Positions 40,625 through 51,237 of a stretch of DNA of 54,233 bases are shown piece after piece. Both the position numbers and the translations under genes were made by a program. Under the pieces are notes generated by a model that was given only the letters and a program-made list of their open reading frames with translations, did not search any database and had not been told where the DNA came from. Source of the DNA: Chara braunii (Eukaryota; Streptophyta; Charophyceae; Charales; Characeae); assembly GCA_003427395.1 (NCBI GenBank), contig BFEA01000022.1, positions 3,609,195 to 3,663,427 on the forward strand, in the 5' to 3' direction. Each line of letters starts with the position of its first letter. Position 1 is the first letter of the stretch.

Positions 40625-42026
40625 TATGACCTCCGAAGGAAACTAAAGGAGGATCTGGTTGAGCACACTGCCAAGGATTCGGGCCTTAGTCCCATCCTCA
40701 AGCAGATCAAGGCTGACCCTAGCAGCTAACCTGATTTTCACGAGTGTGAGGGTCTTGTATTTTGACGCTATGGGAAGTTTTTTCGTTTGTGTGTACCCAA
40801 CCATGCGCCTCTCCGAACTTTTTTCTTGGATTGGGCACATGGTTGGAGTGGACACTTCGGCTTTGAGAAGACTTACGAAAGTCTTTTGCAGCAGTTTGAT
40901 TGGCCGCTCAAAAGTTTATTGCTGAATGTCAAGTCCATTAAAGAACCAAGGTCCATAGGCATAAGCCTTATGGCCTGTTGATACCCCTTTCCATTCCGCT
41001 CATAAGTTTAGTGTTGAATGTCAAGTCTGTTAAAGAACGAAGGTCCATAGGCATAAGTCTTATGGTCCAATCCTGATGGACCCGGTGTGTCGGTTTCGAT
41101 CGATTTCACGGACATGGGAAAGGTGAATGAGGGAGGACATTCACAAGTCATGGTCATGGTGGATCATTTTTCTAAATTTATGAACTTGATTCCTATACCT
41201 CCTCATGCACCAACCGAGCTTGTGATAAAAGAATTTCACCAGTAGTACATTCTGCAGTATGACCCCCCAAGAACTCTTGTGAGTGATCGGGACACCAGGT
41301 TCATTAGAACTGATTGGAAGGACTTCACCTCTCAGATCTACGACATTAAACTCAATATGACTTCTGGTCGACACCCCGAAGCCAATGGGTTGGCCGAGGA
41401 AATCAACCAGACCGCCATTCAACTGCTTCGCGCATTTCCCCAATCAGAACATGCAGGACAAGGAGTTACACAAAGTGAAGGGGTTGTATAACAACTCCAT
41501 TCACTCTGCAGTTGGCGTGACACTGAATCAACTGCAATACGGTTCTCTCCTATCTGTTCCCCGATCGGTCACTTAGTCTGACGCCCAGCATGCCTTGCTC
41601 AAAGTTGCTATTGCAGTGATGAACAAGCGCCAACATGCCATGATCAAACATGCTGACAAGTCACGCAAAGAAATGAACTGCGAGGAAGGAAGTTATGTTT
41701 TGATCAAGATGTCTGAATTTTCCGAAGAAGAGGGAGTATTACGAAAGCTTTTTCCTTTGTACTATGGTCCTTGGCAGGTTCTGAAGGTAGTAGGAGATTA
41801 CAAATTTGGTCCTTCGTACGTGATCGTCATACCACCTCATCTGCGTACGTATCCGGTCTTTCACCCATCCAAACTGTTTCCCCACATTAATGATGAGACA
41901 TTTCCCTTACGAGATCCTATGATTCCTCATGCTATCAACGGTGGACACAAACTAGACAAAATTGTTTCCCGTGAAGGAAAAGTAGAGAACAAACAATATA
42001 AGTTCACTTCCTCTATCACCCGTTGA
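40625..42026 (+). pseudogene. Element F integrase
   Basis: A trace of the zinc finger (WSGHFGFEKTYESLLQQFDW) lies near 40845-40910. The core reads VMVMVDHFSKFMNLIPIPPH, a TAG at 41243-41245, TLVSDRDTRFIRTDWKDF (second Asp) and SGRHPEANGLAEEINQTAIQ (Glu). After a frameshift comes LYNNSIHSAVGVTLNQLQYG. The C-terminal domain (41595-42026) has SYVLIKMSEFSEEEG, YGPWQVLKVVGDYKFG, PVFHPSKLFPH and MIPHAINGGHKLDKIVSREG. The first Asp (DFT in ISRTWER/SIDFTD context) is lost to a frame shift. Confidence 0.88.
40904..41068. repeat. 92-bp imperfect tandem duplication in element F pol
   Basis: CCGCTCAWAAGTTTA, TGAATGTCAAGTCYRTTAAA and GGTCCATAGGCATAAG recur at 40904 and 40996. It lies between the integrase zinc finger and core and shifts the frame. 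Confidence 0.88.
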
Positions 42027-42234
42027 ATGAGTTCTACTGGATCGACCGAAAAGAGCTGCTAAAAAACGGTCCTTGTGTTTATTTAAAGATTATGAACAGC
42101 CGATAGGTGATGGACAGACTGCTAAGTTTTCTGCAACATTTACTCCTCACGGTTATACTGAAACTCTCTTTCTGATCTACGTCTATGACACATTTTGTGC
42201 CGACTCTGAATGAGTTACTCGCTCGAAGGGACCT
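42027..42234 (+). other. Element F 3' noncoding tail
   Basis: Between the last pol stop and the PPT. The first 60 bases still resemble the end of pol (FYWIDRKELL in another frame). Confidence 0.6.
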
Positions 42235-42253
42235 CGCTCTTGAGAGGGGGTAG
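42235..42253 (+). promoter_or_regulatory. Polypurine tract of element F
   Basis: CTTGAGAGGGGGTAG leads directly into TGTAATGACC, the proposed LTR start. Confidence 0.8.
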
Positions 42254-44432
42254 TGTAATGACCGGCCGAAACACAAACTGAGAACACTGCTGATTTTCGG
42301 GATTTGCCGCTGGAATGTATGCCTTGCCGAGATTCCCGCATTCTGCTGTGATTTCTCAGTATGTGTGTGTCCCTCCTGGTCTGCGTGCCTGTCTGAGTGC
42401 TTCTCGGCCTGAGTGTGTGTGTGACCTGCAAGGGTACTTGTTGGTTGGGAGCCCCAGACACAAAAGTGCAATTAGAACAGTTCAGGCAAATGGGAGATGT
42501 CAGGAGACAAATCATGACTTTTTGCACTGACTGGGTAGGAGGGGAAAGGGAGGGATGGAGCGGGGATCAGGGAGAAGGACTGAGAGAGTTAGATCGAATC
42601 AGACATTATCGCTTAGTTTTCAAAGATTGGACTACAATAGAACCCCCATTTCCATTACGCCCTCCCTCGGATTTCCCAGATCCCTTCCCACCCCACGGCC
42701 TGTCACTGGCAGAAGTGTTGCTATAAATGTGCTCCATGGCCTTCACAATCCTCCCCGGAGCCCCCTGGGGAGGAACCCGCTCATTGTATGTTCCTTTGCC
42801 CTTCGCTGGAGCTGTTAATCGGCTACCTGAGTTACTCGAGCATGGAGAGAGCAGCAGCCTTGGTACCAATTTTGAGTAAAAGAGTCACGGAAGAGATACA
42901 GAAGGCAATGGTGGAACTCAAGCTTCAAATCAACTACACTACAACCTACTGGCTGCTGGACGCTGGACTCGATCTCCAGCAGGTGATGCTTTCCAAAAAA
43001 AAAACTAAGGAAGTGGTACAGGTCTGCTCAGTCGATCCCCTGTTTAGCAGGAAACAGATATGTAGAAGCAGATATCTGGCGCTGGTTTTAGGGTGAAGAT
43101 TTCCTTTTTTTCCTCAGTTTTTTCCTCAGTTTATTCAAGGAGGGTGGGAGGAACTAGTTCTTTAGCAGTAGATATCCGGCGCCTGGTACTGGGGCGAAGA
43201 GATTCTCCCCTCCCTTAGCAAACCTGCACAGTCAATCCTCTGGTTGCCAGAGTAATCAATGCTGGCAGGGTTCACAGCTATCTCCTCTTGATTCAGCCTG
43301 TATTCACTCTGTTTTTCAACCTGTAATGGGACGATGGACCCGTTTTCCAGCAGGTGATGCTCCCCACCAATAGATGGAGCCCCTCCCCGGGTGGGAAACA
43401 AAAAAAAAAAAAAGGGGCCGGTACTTACCCGTGGCCGTGACTTTGAGGATTGCAGCGGGAAAAACACTCAAGTAGCAGGGGTAGGCCCGCAATACTTAGA
43501 GGAGAGGGGAAAGTCAAGCAGCAGGGAGGCCGGTACCACTCAAGTAGTGGTAGAAGTGTTGGGTACTCGAGGCCGAGCAGAAGAAGACAAAAAGTTGGCA
43601 TTTTTAGAGGCCAAGTAGCAGTAGGCTAGAGGTAGGTCGGTACCAGTCCAAGTAGCCTGAGTCTAGGGCCTGTACGGATGATATCAGAGCCTGCAATGAT
43701 GTTTCCCTCCGAACGGGAGGTGGTGCAAGTAGCTCCTCCTCATTTGCGGTGCGCAAGGATTGGCGACATTCTGCTGGAGCCAAGCGCTGGACTCGGAGCG
43801 CTACCTGGAGGAAGGAGAGCACCTGGGCGCTCAGCTTGGCTATGGTGAGCAGCCCAGCCTGAGGAGAAGGAAGAAAGGGGCGAACAAAGAGAGTGGCGGG
43901 GTACCTACCTGGCTATGGTGGACACTGCCCTCATCACCTTGATAGGCGTTGGATCTGGAAGGCCCCAGTTGGGGTATTGCCGCACCAAGGGAGCTCGAGG
44001 CAGAGTCAGGTATGGCGGCCTGATGAGCAGCGACATAGCTGCTTTGTGTTGTCCTTTGCAAAAGAGGGCAGAGCCCTTAGTAGTCCGCCATAGCCTTGGC
44101 ATGCGAGAGGAGGAAGAAGGTGGAAGCCGTGGCTATGGTGGACCTATTGTCGTGCTAGTAGTAAGAGGCAACTTCGGATATTGATTCAGGTTCATCCACT
44201 CATTGTTATTATTATTATTCGGAAGAAGAATAAGATTGGCGAAGTCACGGAGGAGGAAGGTGGAGAGAGAAGGGGGATTTGTCATTGGTCTCGCTGGTGT
44301 ACATCTTCTTCTTCTTCTTCTTCCTCTCTTCTTTGGACTCTATCTCTTTGCAAGTGCTTTCATTTCTTCGCAACTGGGTGGCATTGTCTTTCATTGTGAA
44401 TTTGGACTTTGGGAATCAGCAGGATCATAACA
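42254..44432 (+). repeat. 3' LTR of element F
   Basis: Begins TGTAATGACCGG after the PPT and ends ...GGATCATAACAC. The last 700 bp match 24692-25347. The first 1.4 kb have no counterpart at the 5' side, which is explained by 5' truncation there. Inside are degenerate repeats: CCAGCAGGTGATGCT at 42975 and 43347, and GATATCYGGCGCYTGG near 43070 and 43168. At about 2.2 kb this is long for a gypsy LTR, so a compound structure is possible. Confidence 0.7.
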
Positions 44433-44999
44433 CAGAGGATAAGAAGTGGGCTAGAAGCACAGATATAAGGGAGCTGCGAGGAGATGAGGTGGGAGAAAAC
44501 AGGAAGGAGGAGGTCACAGAGGGGGTGCAGGGGGACACCCAGTATCTAGGGCTTTCGAGTTGCAGCCAACGCAGAATCAGAGTGGTGGGAAAGGCAATGT
44601 GGCACTCACGTCATATTATACCATCATGTGGGAGGGGGGAGAAGCGGGGAAGGAAGAGAAGAGGGTGACAGGGGAGGAGGGGGAGGGGGAGAAGGTTGTG
44701 ACAAGGGGAGGGGGGGGAGCGGGAGATGGGCGTGACACAGGAGGAGGGGTCGGAGAAGAATATAGCAGAGGGATATGAGGGAGCCACATCGGCATGAGGT
44801 GGGAGAAAACGGAAGGAGGAGGAGGTCACGGAGGGACAGGGGCAGGGTGGGGAGGAGCAGATATGTGCCGCGGGCATAGCCGCGGTGGGCAACCACTTGT
44901 TTTTTTAAAGGGTGACGGACTTGAGGTATCGTCGTCGAAGTGACCGGCCCTACCTGATTCAGAATTGTAGTATTTCACTCATCTGCTTCCACCAGAGTT
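44433..44999. repeat. Purine-rich DNA with an internal duplication
   Basis: GATGAGGTGGGAGAAAACRGG and AAGGAGGAGGTCACRGAGGG occur near 44485 and 44800. The area between is G/A-rich. No gene is seen; the reverse-strand proline- and leucine-rich frames are composition effects. Confidence 0.6.
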
Positions 45000-45060
45000 T
45001 CAACTCGGGTCTGTATTTTAGCAGTTCAAGGGTGTACCAACTGAGCTAGGCCAGTTGGTT
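44990..45060 (-). other. tRNA-like segment, probable SINE head
   Basis: The minus strand reads GGCCTAGCTCAGTTGGTACA, a good box A (TAGCTCAGTTGG), then GACCCGAGTTGAAACTCTGG, a weak box B, about 35 bp on. The anticodon stem does not pair well, so this is a tRNA-derived pseudogene or the head of a SINE rather than a tRNA gene. Confidence 0.5.
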
Positions 45061-45159
45061 TGACACGGTCGTTCCATTTTGCTATCCTGGCTTGTACAGT
45101 TTGGTGGGGCAGCAGGCCATTGACTTCGGTGCAACGAAGAGATATAGATAGATACTCAC

Positions 45160-45968
45160 CCATCAGATTGTTGCACTCCATCAAAGTGGAAGTGGTGATT
45201 ATCATCAATGTGTCGCTGTTCAGCTCCTGTTGCTTCAATGTCCATAGTCGCTGCAGCCACTGGAACAGCAGCTGCAGTTGATGCTGGTGCTGGCGTTGGT
45301 GCGGTTGTCGGTGCTGGTGCTGATAATAGTAAGGCTCCCTCTTCCCGCTGGTCAAGAACATCCCCTTCTTCTGCCATAGCCCTTTGCTCGTATGGCACAC
45401 AGATCCTCTTTCGCAGACCTTCAACCGGCCTGCCCCGGATACTGACCCCAAGCCATCCGCCCGCCTCCTGGGAACTGAGAAAACAAAAAAAAGACACCAT
45501 CCGTCATATCCAAACAACAAGAACATGCAAACAGAATCAATCAATCATCCATGGCTGGGCAATCTCATTTCCAAATATCCAGATCCTTGAAGCAGGCTCC
45601 ACAAGTATGGAAGCTCTCCATACTTGCACTGCACAATGCAATGCCTCTGCCACAAAAGACACATTTTCTCCCCATCCGCCTCCCCTGCCCCCCGGGGCCA
45701 CATCCATTCCTTCTCCACCTTATCCCCTGGCTCCTCCTCCTCTCCCCTTTGCCCCACTTCCCCCTCTGGATCTGATTTCCCTATCTACATGCCAGCATGT
45801 GCAATATCCGACACAAAAAACTTACCCTACAATGCCTGCATGCGTAATTCCATTGGCACAGGTATCCGCAAACCTGATCCTTGATGTATGCAGTTGTATA
45901 GTATTGATGCTCGATGGTTTGATTCGCTGAGATTCCATGTTCTGAATGAGATTGCTGTTTGCTTGCAT
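45160..45968 (-). CDS. Candidate spliced host gene fragment of unknown function (two exons)
   Basis: Exon 1 runs 45968-45826 from ATG (MQANSNLIQNMESQRIKPSS, then INTIQLHTSRIRFADTCANG, ITHAGIV) to a strong donor, GTAAGTTTTT. An in-frame TAG lies 15 bases upstream of this ATG. The intron is 45825-45475 (351 bp) and ends TTTTTTTGTTTTCTCAG. Exon 2 is 45474-45160 in matching phase (SQEAGGWLGVSIRGRP, LRKRICVPYEQRAMAEEGDV, an Ala/Pro/Thr-rich stretch, then IDDNHHFHFDGVQQSDG) and ends at donor GTGAGTATC. Phase agreement, the pyrimidine tract and the donors support a real transcript. No family is recognised and no downstream exon was found. The opposite-strand frame 45208-45930 is treated as its shadow. 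Confidence 0.5.
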
Positions 45969-46532
45969 GTGGCTAAGTCCCTATGTGATGACTGGTATCC
46001 GGAGTACTAAGTGTGTTCTCACCCTGTGTTTTCCGTGGTCCCGAGAAGGGGTAGCTTGCAAAAAGGGGAGCCACAGGGATAGGACTGACATTGGACAGCA
46101 GGGAGACGTCTAGGAAGGCCAGAACGAACAGGGGACATATGTAGAATTTGGCTAGCACACTGTAGGGGCTTTCCAGCGAATCGCATAGCCCCAACTGAGG
46201 CCCTGTAGAATCAGAAGAACCCAGTAGCTTCTGAAAAGGTCACGAGTAGTCAGGGCCCATATGTAGACAGCATGTAGGTTGAGATGGAGAAGAAGAGAGG
46301 GGGAAGAAAATGGTTTCAACTTGTGCAATTCTTCTTCTCCTATTATCTATCCTCGGCATTCTATTCCACTTTTTCAAAGTTTTTCTCTTGCTCCACTTCG
46401 CTTTTGAGCTCGGCAAGTCTTGCATGTTCGCTCCTATGCTCCCTCATCCAGTTACTCTTTGATGTATTGAGGCAACAAAGGTCAATAGTGTCAGGCCCTC
46501 AGAGAACTCTCATCCCCAGCCAGATTTAGGAA
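45969..46532. other. No recognisable gene
   Basis: Possible upstream region of the candidate gene on the minus strand. Open frames of about 75 codons on either strand have no family signature. Confidence 0.5.
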
Positions 46533-47637
46533 TGTAGCATTTGCGAGGAATGAGCCTTCGCGGAACCCTTATCAGACATGCACATGTTCTGGGCTGTGGG
46601 CCCCAGCAAGCCCTGTGCACGCCCTAAGTGAAGGCGGGCCCCCTCATCTCAACATTTTCCAATGTAGGTATCAGACAAATGCCGCACGCCAGTTGGTTGC
46701 AGTGCAACCTGGGCCTCTGTCTGGGCTCTTTTCAGAAGCAGCAGCTGCGTCAAGCAGTTAAGCCCAGGACGCAGGTGGTTTCGCCCGGGGCACACACATT
46801 GTGAGGCAGACACATCACGAAGTGGCCGAGGGCAAATGAGAATGCAGCATTGACGTCACACCTACCCCGCGGGCCAATGCAAACACGGCAAACACTTGGA
46901 GCCTGGAGAAATCCTGAAGGTGCCCAACAGAAGAGGGCCCAGGCCATTAACTTTAGGAATGGGCCTGGGCACTGGGGCCCCGCCGGAAGCTACTGGAAAC
47001 TTCCTCGGCCAGGCCCAGGCAGCCCAGCAGGGCAGCTACTCCCATATAAAGAGGAGGCCGGCCAGAGGCTGGCATTCTGGCCTTGGCAGGCAATGCGGAC
47101 ACGCTGCTGCGACGCTGCGCAAGTGTCTGCATCAGCGCTGCTGGCTGGGGCGGATGCGGGCGCTATGAGGTGAGGTGGGGCGCTGCAGGGCAGCGGGGGC
47201 GCTTAGCGGCCATAGCCGGGCTGCAGGAGTGCGGGCAGGTGATGGGCAAGGGTGGTCTTCAGGAAGGAGGCGCATGAGTGGGTGGATAGGGTCTGATGAG
47301 GGGAGACGAGAGAGCGTACCCGGTGTATGTGGGAGGTCGGCATTGGTGTTGATGTCATGTACATTGCTCTTTGATGGCGAAGTGAGCCTGTTGCACGCAT
47401 GTAGATAGGATAGATAGACTGAGTACAGTAGGCTGGGGGCTGGGCGCCATACAGTAGGAGCGACATTGGATACTGTGTTGGTGTGGCCTGAGGGCTTGGA
47501 CATTGGCTCCCGAGTTCATTGTATTTGGATGGAATGTTGGTGCATTTGAGCTCTCTGCTTGGTACATGACTATCGGGACTTCTGTGCGACACTGCACCTT
47601 GGTTTTCTGTTTATCGCTCTCGCTCATATTCCTTGCA
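46533..47637 (+). repeat. Solo LTR or 5' LTR of a truncated element (family of element C)
   Basis: Starts TGTAGCATTTGCGAGG and ends ...CATATTCCTTGCA. It aligns with 12860-13902 in the opposite orientation (ACATGTTCTGGGCT, CCCCAGCAAGCC, CGCACGCCAGTTGGTTG, GGCCATAGCCGGGCTGC, GAGGTCGGCATTGGTGTTGA). A PBS-like sequence follows, so it is oriented as a 5' LTR. No gag is found downstream. Confidence 0.82.
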
Positions 47638-47639
47638 AT

Positions 47640-47653
47640 TTGGTATTGGAGCT
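47640..47653 (+). promoter_or_regulatory. Primer binding site-like sequence
   Basis: TTGGTATTGGAGCTAG begins two bases after the LTR terminal CA. It is a Met-tRNA-type site with substitutions. Confidence 0.72.
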
Positions 47654-48570
47654 AGTTCGAGTTTGCGATTACCTGGCGCTGGCGACATTGTTACTTGGTG
47701 TGCTGACGATGCTTCTGTGCAGTAAGGATACTTCGGCGCTCGCTCGATAGAGCGACACCCGGGTAGAGGGGTGAGTTCGCTGGAAGACTGTGGCGATAGC
47801 GTGGCAGCTGTGGCGACAACAGATGTATGTGTGATGATGAGAGCATGCTGATGTGGCATTTTGGCTGAGGTGGCACTGCATTGCCTTGTGGGTGGTACGG
47901 CGGCTATGACCGGTCGCGAAATGCACATTGTCGTAGCAAACACCCTTACAAGGGTATTTGCCCTCCTTTTCAAAGGTCGCACTGGGAGCATCCTTGATTA
48001 ACATAAACCCGTCAGTACGCTCACCGCGGCAACCTCGCTACTGGCGAAAGTCCGAGCCAAAATGCAAACAAATTAGAGAGAGTGTGTGGGGCACGCATTA
48101 TTGCGTTGCACTATGAGGTGGTCGTTTAGTTATCAGCAGTACCAGGACGACGGAAGGTGTCAAAGGCCATAGGGCCCGGTTACCTTGGCTATAGTTTTCA
48201 ACTCGGTTATATTTTTCTTTTATTTTATAAAGACTCACCTCACTCCACGAACCTGCTCAGCCTCTAGCGGGACATGTCACAAACAGGATAAAGACTACCT
48301 TGCGCACATGCGAGAGGTTTATGATTGCGCGACGCGTTGAAAGGCGCGGCGTTGGCAATCCTAGTATGGGAGAAAGTCGAAAGTTCGGCAAAATATGTCG
48401 AGCGCCTGACGACCAGGATACCAGAAAGCTGCGATCCTAGGCGTGGGCGGCGTCTCGGTGTTTTCTGACAGCCAGGAAGTTGGCCGGTAGGCCAAGGCGA
48501 AGGCCTGGTTTGTGCAGGTAGGACCAATTACGGTCCTGTGACTATTCATATGCAGGGTCGCGCCTACCTA
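47654..48570. other. No recognisable gene
   Basis: Possibly a remnant leader of the element whose LTR precedes it. Frames of up to 126 codons carry no domain. Confidence 0.5.
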
Positions 48571-48574
48571 ACTC

Positions 48575-48835
48575 AGGCTTGGGCTTAGCCCTATTGGTTA
48601 CAAGATTTTAAGGTGACCGGTTTGGGGTTCGAGGTCAGCAAGCAGTGATGGAGCAAAAGGGGGGCAACAGGCTGAGACTGAGGGGTCGAGGGTCTCATGT
48701 GGGCGTGGGTCCGATTGGCGAGACGAAGAGAGTGCCAACAGATCCTCGTCCTCGTCAGTCCTGCTAAATTTATTATTGACTCGTTTTTATTTTTTTTTTC
48801 CTTTATTATTTCTTCATTCATAAAAGTTTCATCTT
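48575..48835 (+). mobile_element. tRNA-derived SINE candidate
   Basis: The head has box A TAGCCCTATTGG (48586-48597) and box B GGTTCGAGGTC (48626-48636; consensus GGTTCGANTCC), about 28 bp apart, the internal RNA polymerase III promoter layout. A body of about 130 bp follows and then a T-rich stretch (48780-48830). The end and target duplication could not be fixed. Confidence 0.6.
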
Positions 48836-49416
48836 TGATCACGCCAAAAAGCTGACTCCGATACCGACGGTGAAGGAGTACCGTGGAGGAAGGGTGAAAA
48901 GAACAGGTCGAAAGCGAGTTAAAGAGAACTTGAAATTGCTGAGCGAGGAGCGAATGGAGAAAAGTCATGCAATCAAACCTACACGGAGGCCGACGACGAC
49001 TTTGTCGCCGCTGTAGTTGATCTGAACATAGGGCGCCAGCCGGCGTGGGTTGTTGTGACCAGCATTGCAGTAGGAGGCAAGCGAAACCCCCGAACAGGTG
49101 GTGGTCACGGCAGCCGATGACCTTGAGCATGAACCTCTTTGTACGGGCCCTTTCGGGTTCCCACGTGTGCGGAGTGCTAACGGAACACCTCTAACCTACC
49201 CATCTTGAAACACAGACCGAGGGGGCTAAGCCCATGAGGCTGAAAAAACTTGACAAGGACCACCTACAGATGCACCGTCCACCAGCCATGACATGTTGTC
49301 GAAAGGCTTGAGTGTGAGCCTGCCCATCGACACCCAAAAGGTGGTGAGCTATGCCTGGGTAGAGCGCAGTCGGGCGGTATCCTGGCAAGGACTCCAACGA
49401 AACTACCATACGGGCC
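48836..49416. other. No recognisable gene
   Basis: Average-composition DNA. The 179-codon minus-strand frame that covers the SINE and this area is not matched by any family. Confidence 0.5.
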
Positions 49417-49501
49417 GAGCTCACACTGGGACTTTTCCGGAAGTATCTGACTGCAATTTCATCCGGAGCCTAGCCCAGAAGGTCCTAGTGTGAGTATGCT
49501 C
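49417..49501. mobile_element. 85-bp foldback sharing the MITE terminus
   Basis: GAGCTCACACTGGGAC at the left pairs with GTCCTAGTGTGAGTATGCTC at the right, with a 3-4-base gap. The right end is almost the same as the 401-bp MITE terminus (CTAGTGTGAGTATGCCCT). It is probably a deletion derivative of the same family. Confidence 0.5.
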
Positions 49502-49579
49502 TGTGTGGTGTACAGAACGAGAGGGCAGCTGGTTCACTCCAGAGTTGCGCACGAGCAGGCTGACGGGCGATTCATCCGT

Positions 49580-50210
49580 CGGACTTCGGAGTGGGGCGAA
49601 AGGTTACTGGACCGCCCAGTGGCTGGTTCCCTTCGAACTATCCTAGCGGTACGAACGTGCAAAACGGTCGTCAGACTGTGGTACAGGGTCGAAAGGCTAA
49701 TAGAACCAGCCAGCAGATGGTCCCCTTCGAAACAGCCCACAATAGGCCAAGGTACATATCTTCCATTTGACTCAAAATAGGGTCAAGAGACTAATCAGGC
49801 CAAGGGGTAGCTGAGTCCCTCGGAAGTTCCCTCTACAGCCGGATCGTTGGGTGCCCACACATCTGCAGGTCTGGTCAGGGGGTGAAAGGCTGAGCGGGTG
49901 AGCAAGTACCTAAGTCCCCTCCGAAGTAGTGCACAGCGATACTGACAAGTAATTCGTTCGACGAACTTGGGTACAGGGGGTAGCTGAGTCCCTCGGAAGT
50001 TCACTCTATAGCCGGATCGTTGGGCGCCCACACATCTGCAATCTGGTCAGGGGGTGAAAGGCTGAGCAGGTGAGCAAGTAGCTAAGTCCCCTCCGAAGTA
50101 GTGCACAACGATATTGACAAGTAATTCGTTCGACGAACTTGGGTACAGGGGCGCAAGATTATCGAAAACCATCGACTAGCTCGTTCCCTTCGAAAGTACC
50201 ACTGAAGGTA
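49580..50210. repeat. Degenerate repeat region with a 173-bp tandem duplication
   Basis: Units starting at 49804 and 49977 are nearly identical (GGGGTAGCTGAGTCCCTCGG ... TTCGACGAACTTGGGTACAG). Around them a looser unit recurs with the anchors GAAAGGCTAA, GGTTCCCTTCGAA and GTACGAAC, at spacings near 90-100 bp. No coding frame persists. Confidence 0.85.
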
Positions 50211-51217
50211 GTAGGAGTGGTCGAAAGGGCCGGACTGCGCTAAGTGCCGCTAGATCAGAGGAGGAAGGAAACGAGAAGACGAGTGATGGAGAAAACCGGG
50301 CAATGATGAAGGCGGGGGGAAGAGCTCATAGCGTACTCGATTCCTAACAGAATGAGCGAGGGAAAGTGTTGAGCATGGGTTTTTGAAGAAGGGCGACCTA
50401 CATGGTGAAATCGAATTGACCGATGAGAGGGTAGATCAGGAGATGAGAGACAAAGAGGTTGCGAAGAAGAGTCGAGGAGGGAAAAGACGAATGAGAGAGA
50501 GAAGAAGACTAGAGGGGAAGTAGGAAGTGAGGGAGCAAGGTAGACAAAGGGGAGGAGTAGAACTGTTAAAAAGAAGTGTATGGACCTGGTCGGGATCAGG
50601 ACGACATACACGAGGACGAACACGACAGGAATTTGACGAAGACGAAGGCGGAATGGAGAAGGGAGGAAAGAGGTGAAGGAAGCCATAACTCACCGATTTT
50701 CTGACGAAACTGAGCAAAAGGAGAGTTAAAATAGGGGTTCCTGGGTCGGGCGAGCTCGGTGATGATGCCAGTTTAGGTGTTAGAGTAACGAGTAACAGGT
50801 AGGGAGGTAAAAGGAAAAAGAGTCGTGCAAAAAGGTTGAGGAAAGTGTCAAAGAGAAAGAAGGGGGTGAGAAGTTGGCGTATCTCGGTCATTTCTTGGCC
50901 GATTACGTCGAACTAAAGTACTAAATGGGGTTTTTTAAGCAAGGCGAATCGATTGGCCATGCCAGATTCGACGATGGGGCAACGAATAAGTCAGAATGAG
51001 CTGTAGGGGATGCGCGGGAATAGTAGTTGCCCACGAACATGAATTTGGTTCAACTCGATTTTGTGATAGAATCGGGGTGCGATGCATTGTTGTGCGCACA
51101 ATTAGAGAAATGAGCTATGCAAGGTTGAGGTAAGAAAAATAAGGAGGAAGATCAAAAGAAGGCAGTGAGAGACAAAGAGACTAAGGGCTCACCATAGCGA
51201 TGTGGGATGAACCAAAA
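50211..51217. other. No recognisable gene
   Basis: Purine-rich on the plus strand (50250-50560). The reverse-strand Ser/Leu/Pro-rich frames reflect composition. TGTGCGCACAATTAGAGAA at 51091 is a near-copy of 51238 onward. Confidence 0.5.
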
Positions 51218-51237
51218 GTCGAGTTACGGTGCCAAAA
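51218..51237 (-). promoter_or_regulatory. Possible primer binding site of another LTR element
   Basis: The minus strand reads TTTTGGCACCGTAACTCGAC immediately next to plus-strand TGTGCGCACG, a possible LTR edge (TG). TGGCACCG resembles the TGGCGCCG-type site of Ogre/Tat elements. The LTR would extend right from 51238. No matching LTR or gag was found. Confidence 0.35.

Larger units (their letters stand above)
24692..44432 (+). mobile_element. Element F: plus-strand Ty3/gypsy element split by nested insertions
   Basis: The LTR-like sequence at 24692-25347 matches the last 700 bp of 42254-44432, and both end ...GGATCATAACA or ...GGATCATAACAC. After the first come a PBS, a leader and gag (26660-27890); before the second come RT, RNase H, integrase and a PPT. 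All are on the plus strand. The middle (about 27890-39080) holds an opposite-strand element and repeats, explaining the missing protease. The alternative is two unrelated partial copies of one family brought together by rearrangement. Confidence 0.75.

Noticed and set aside
44624-44896. Ser/Pro/Leu-rich minus-strand frames of about 90 codons
   Set aside because: They are the complement of purine-rich low-complexity DNA, with no start context, domain or splice support.
44990-45060. A functional tRNA gene on the minus strand
   Set aside because: Box A is good, but box B, the anticodon stem and the acceptor pairing are poor. It is kept as a tRNA-like SINE head.
45208-45930. 240-codon plus-strand frame rich in Ala and Pro
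   Set aside because: It lies opposite the candidate exons and their intron. The minus strand has splice signals and phase agreement, the plus strand only composition.
50255-50891. Two overlapping Ser/Leu/Phe-rich minus-strand frames (143 and 151 codons)
   Set aside because: Both frames are open over the same purine-rich stretch, which indicates composition rather than coding.
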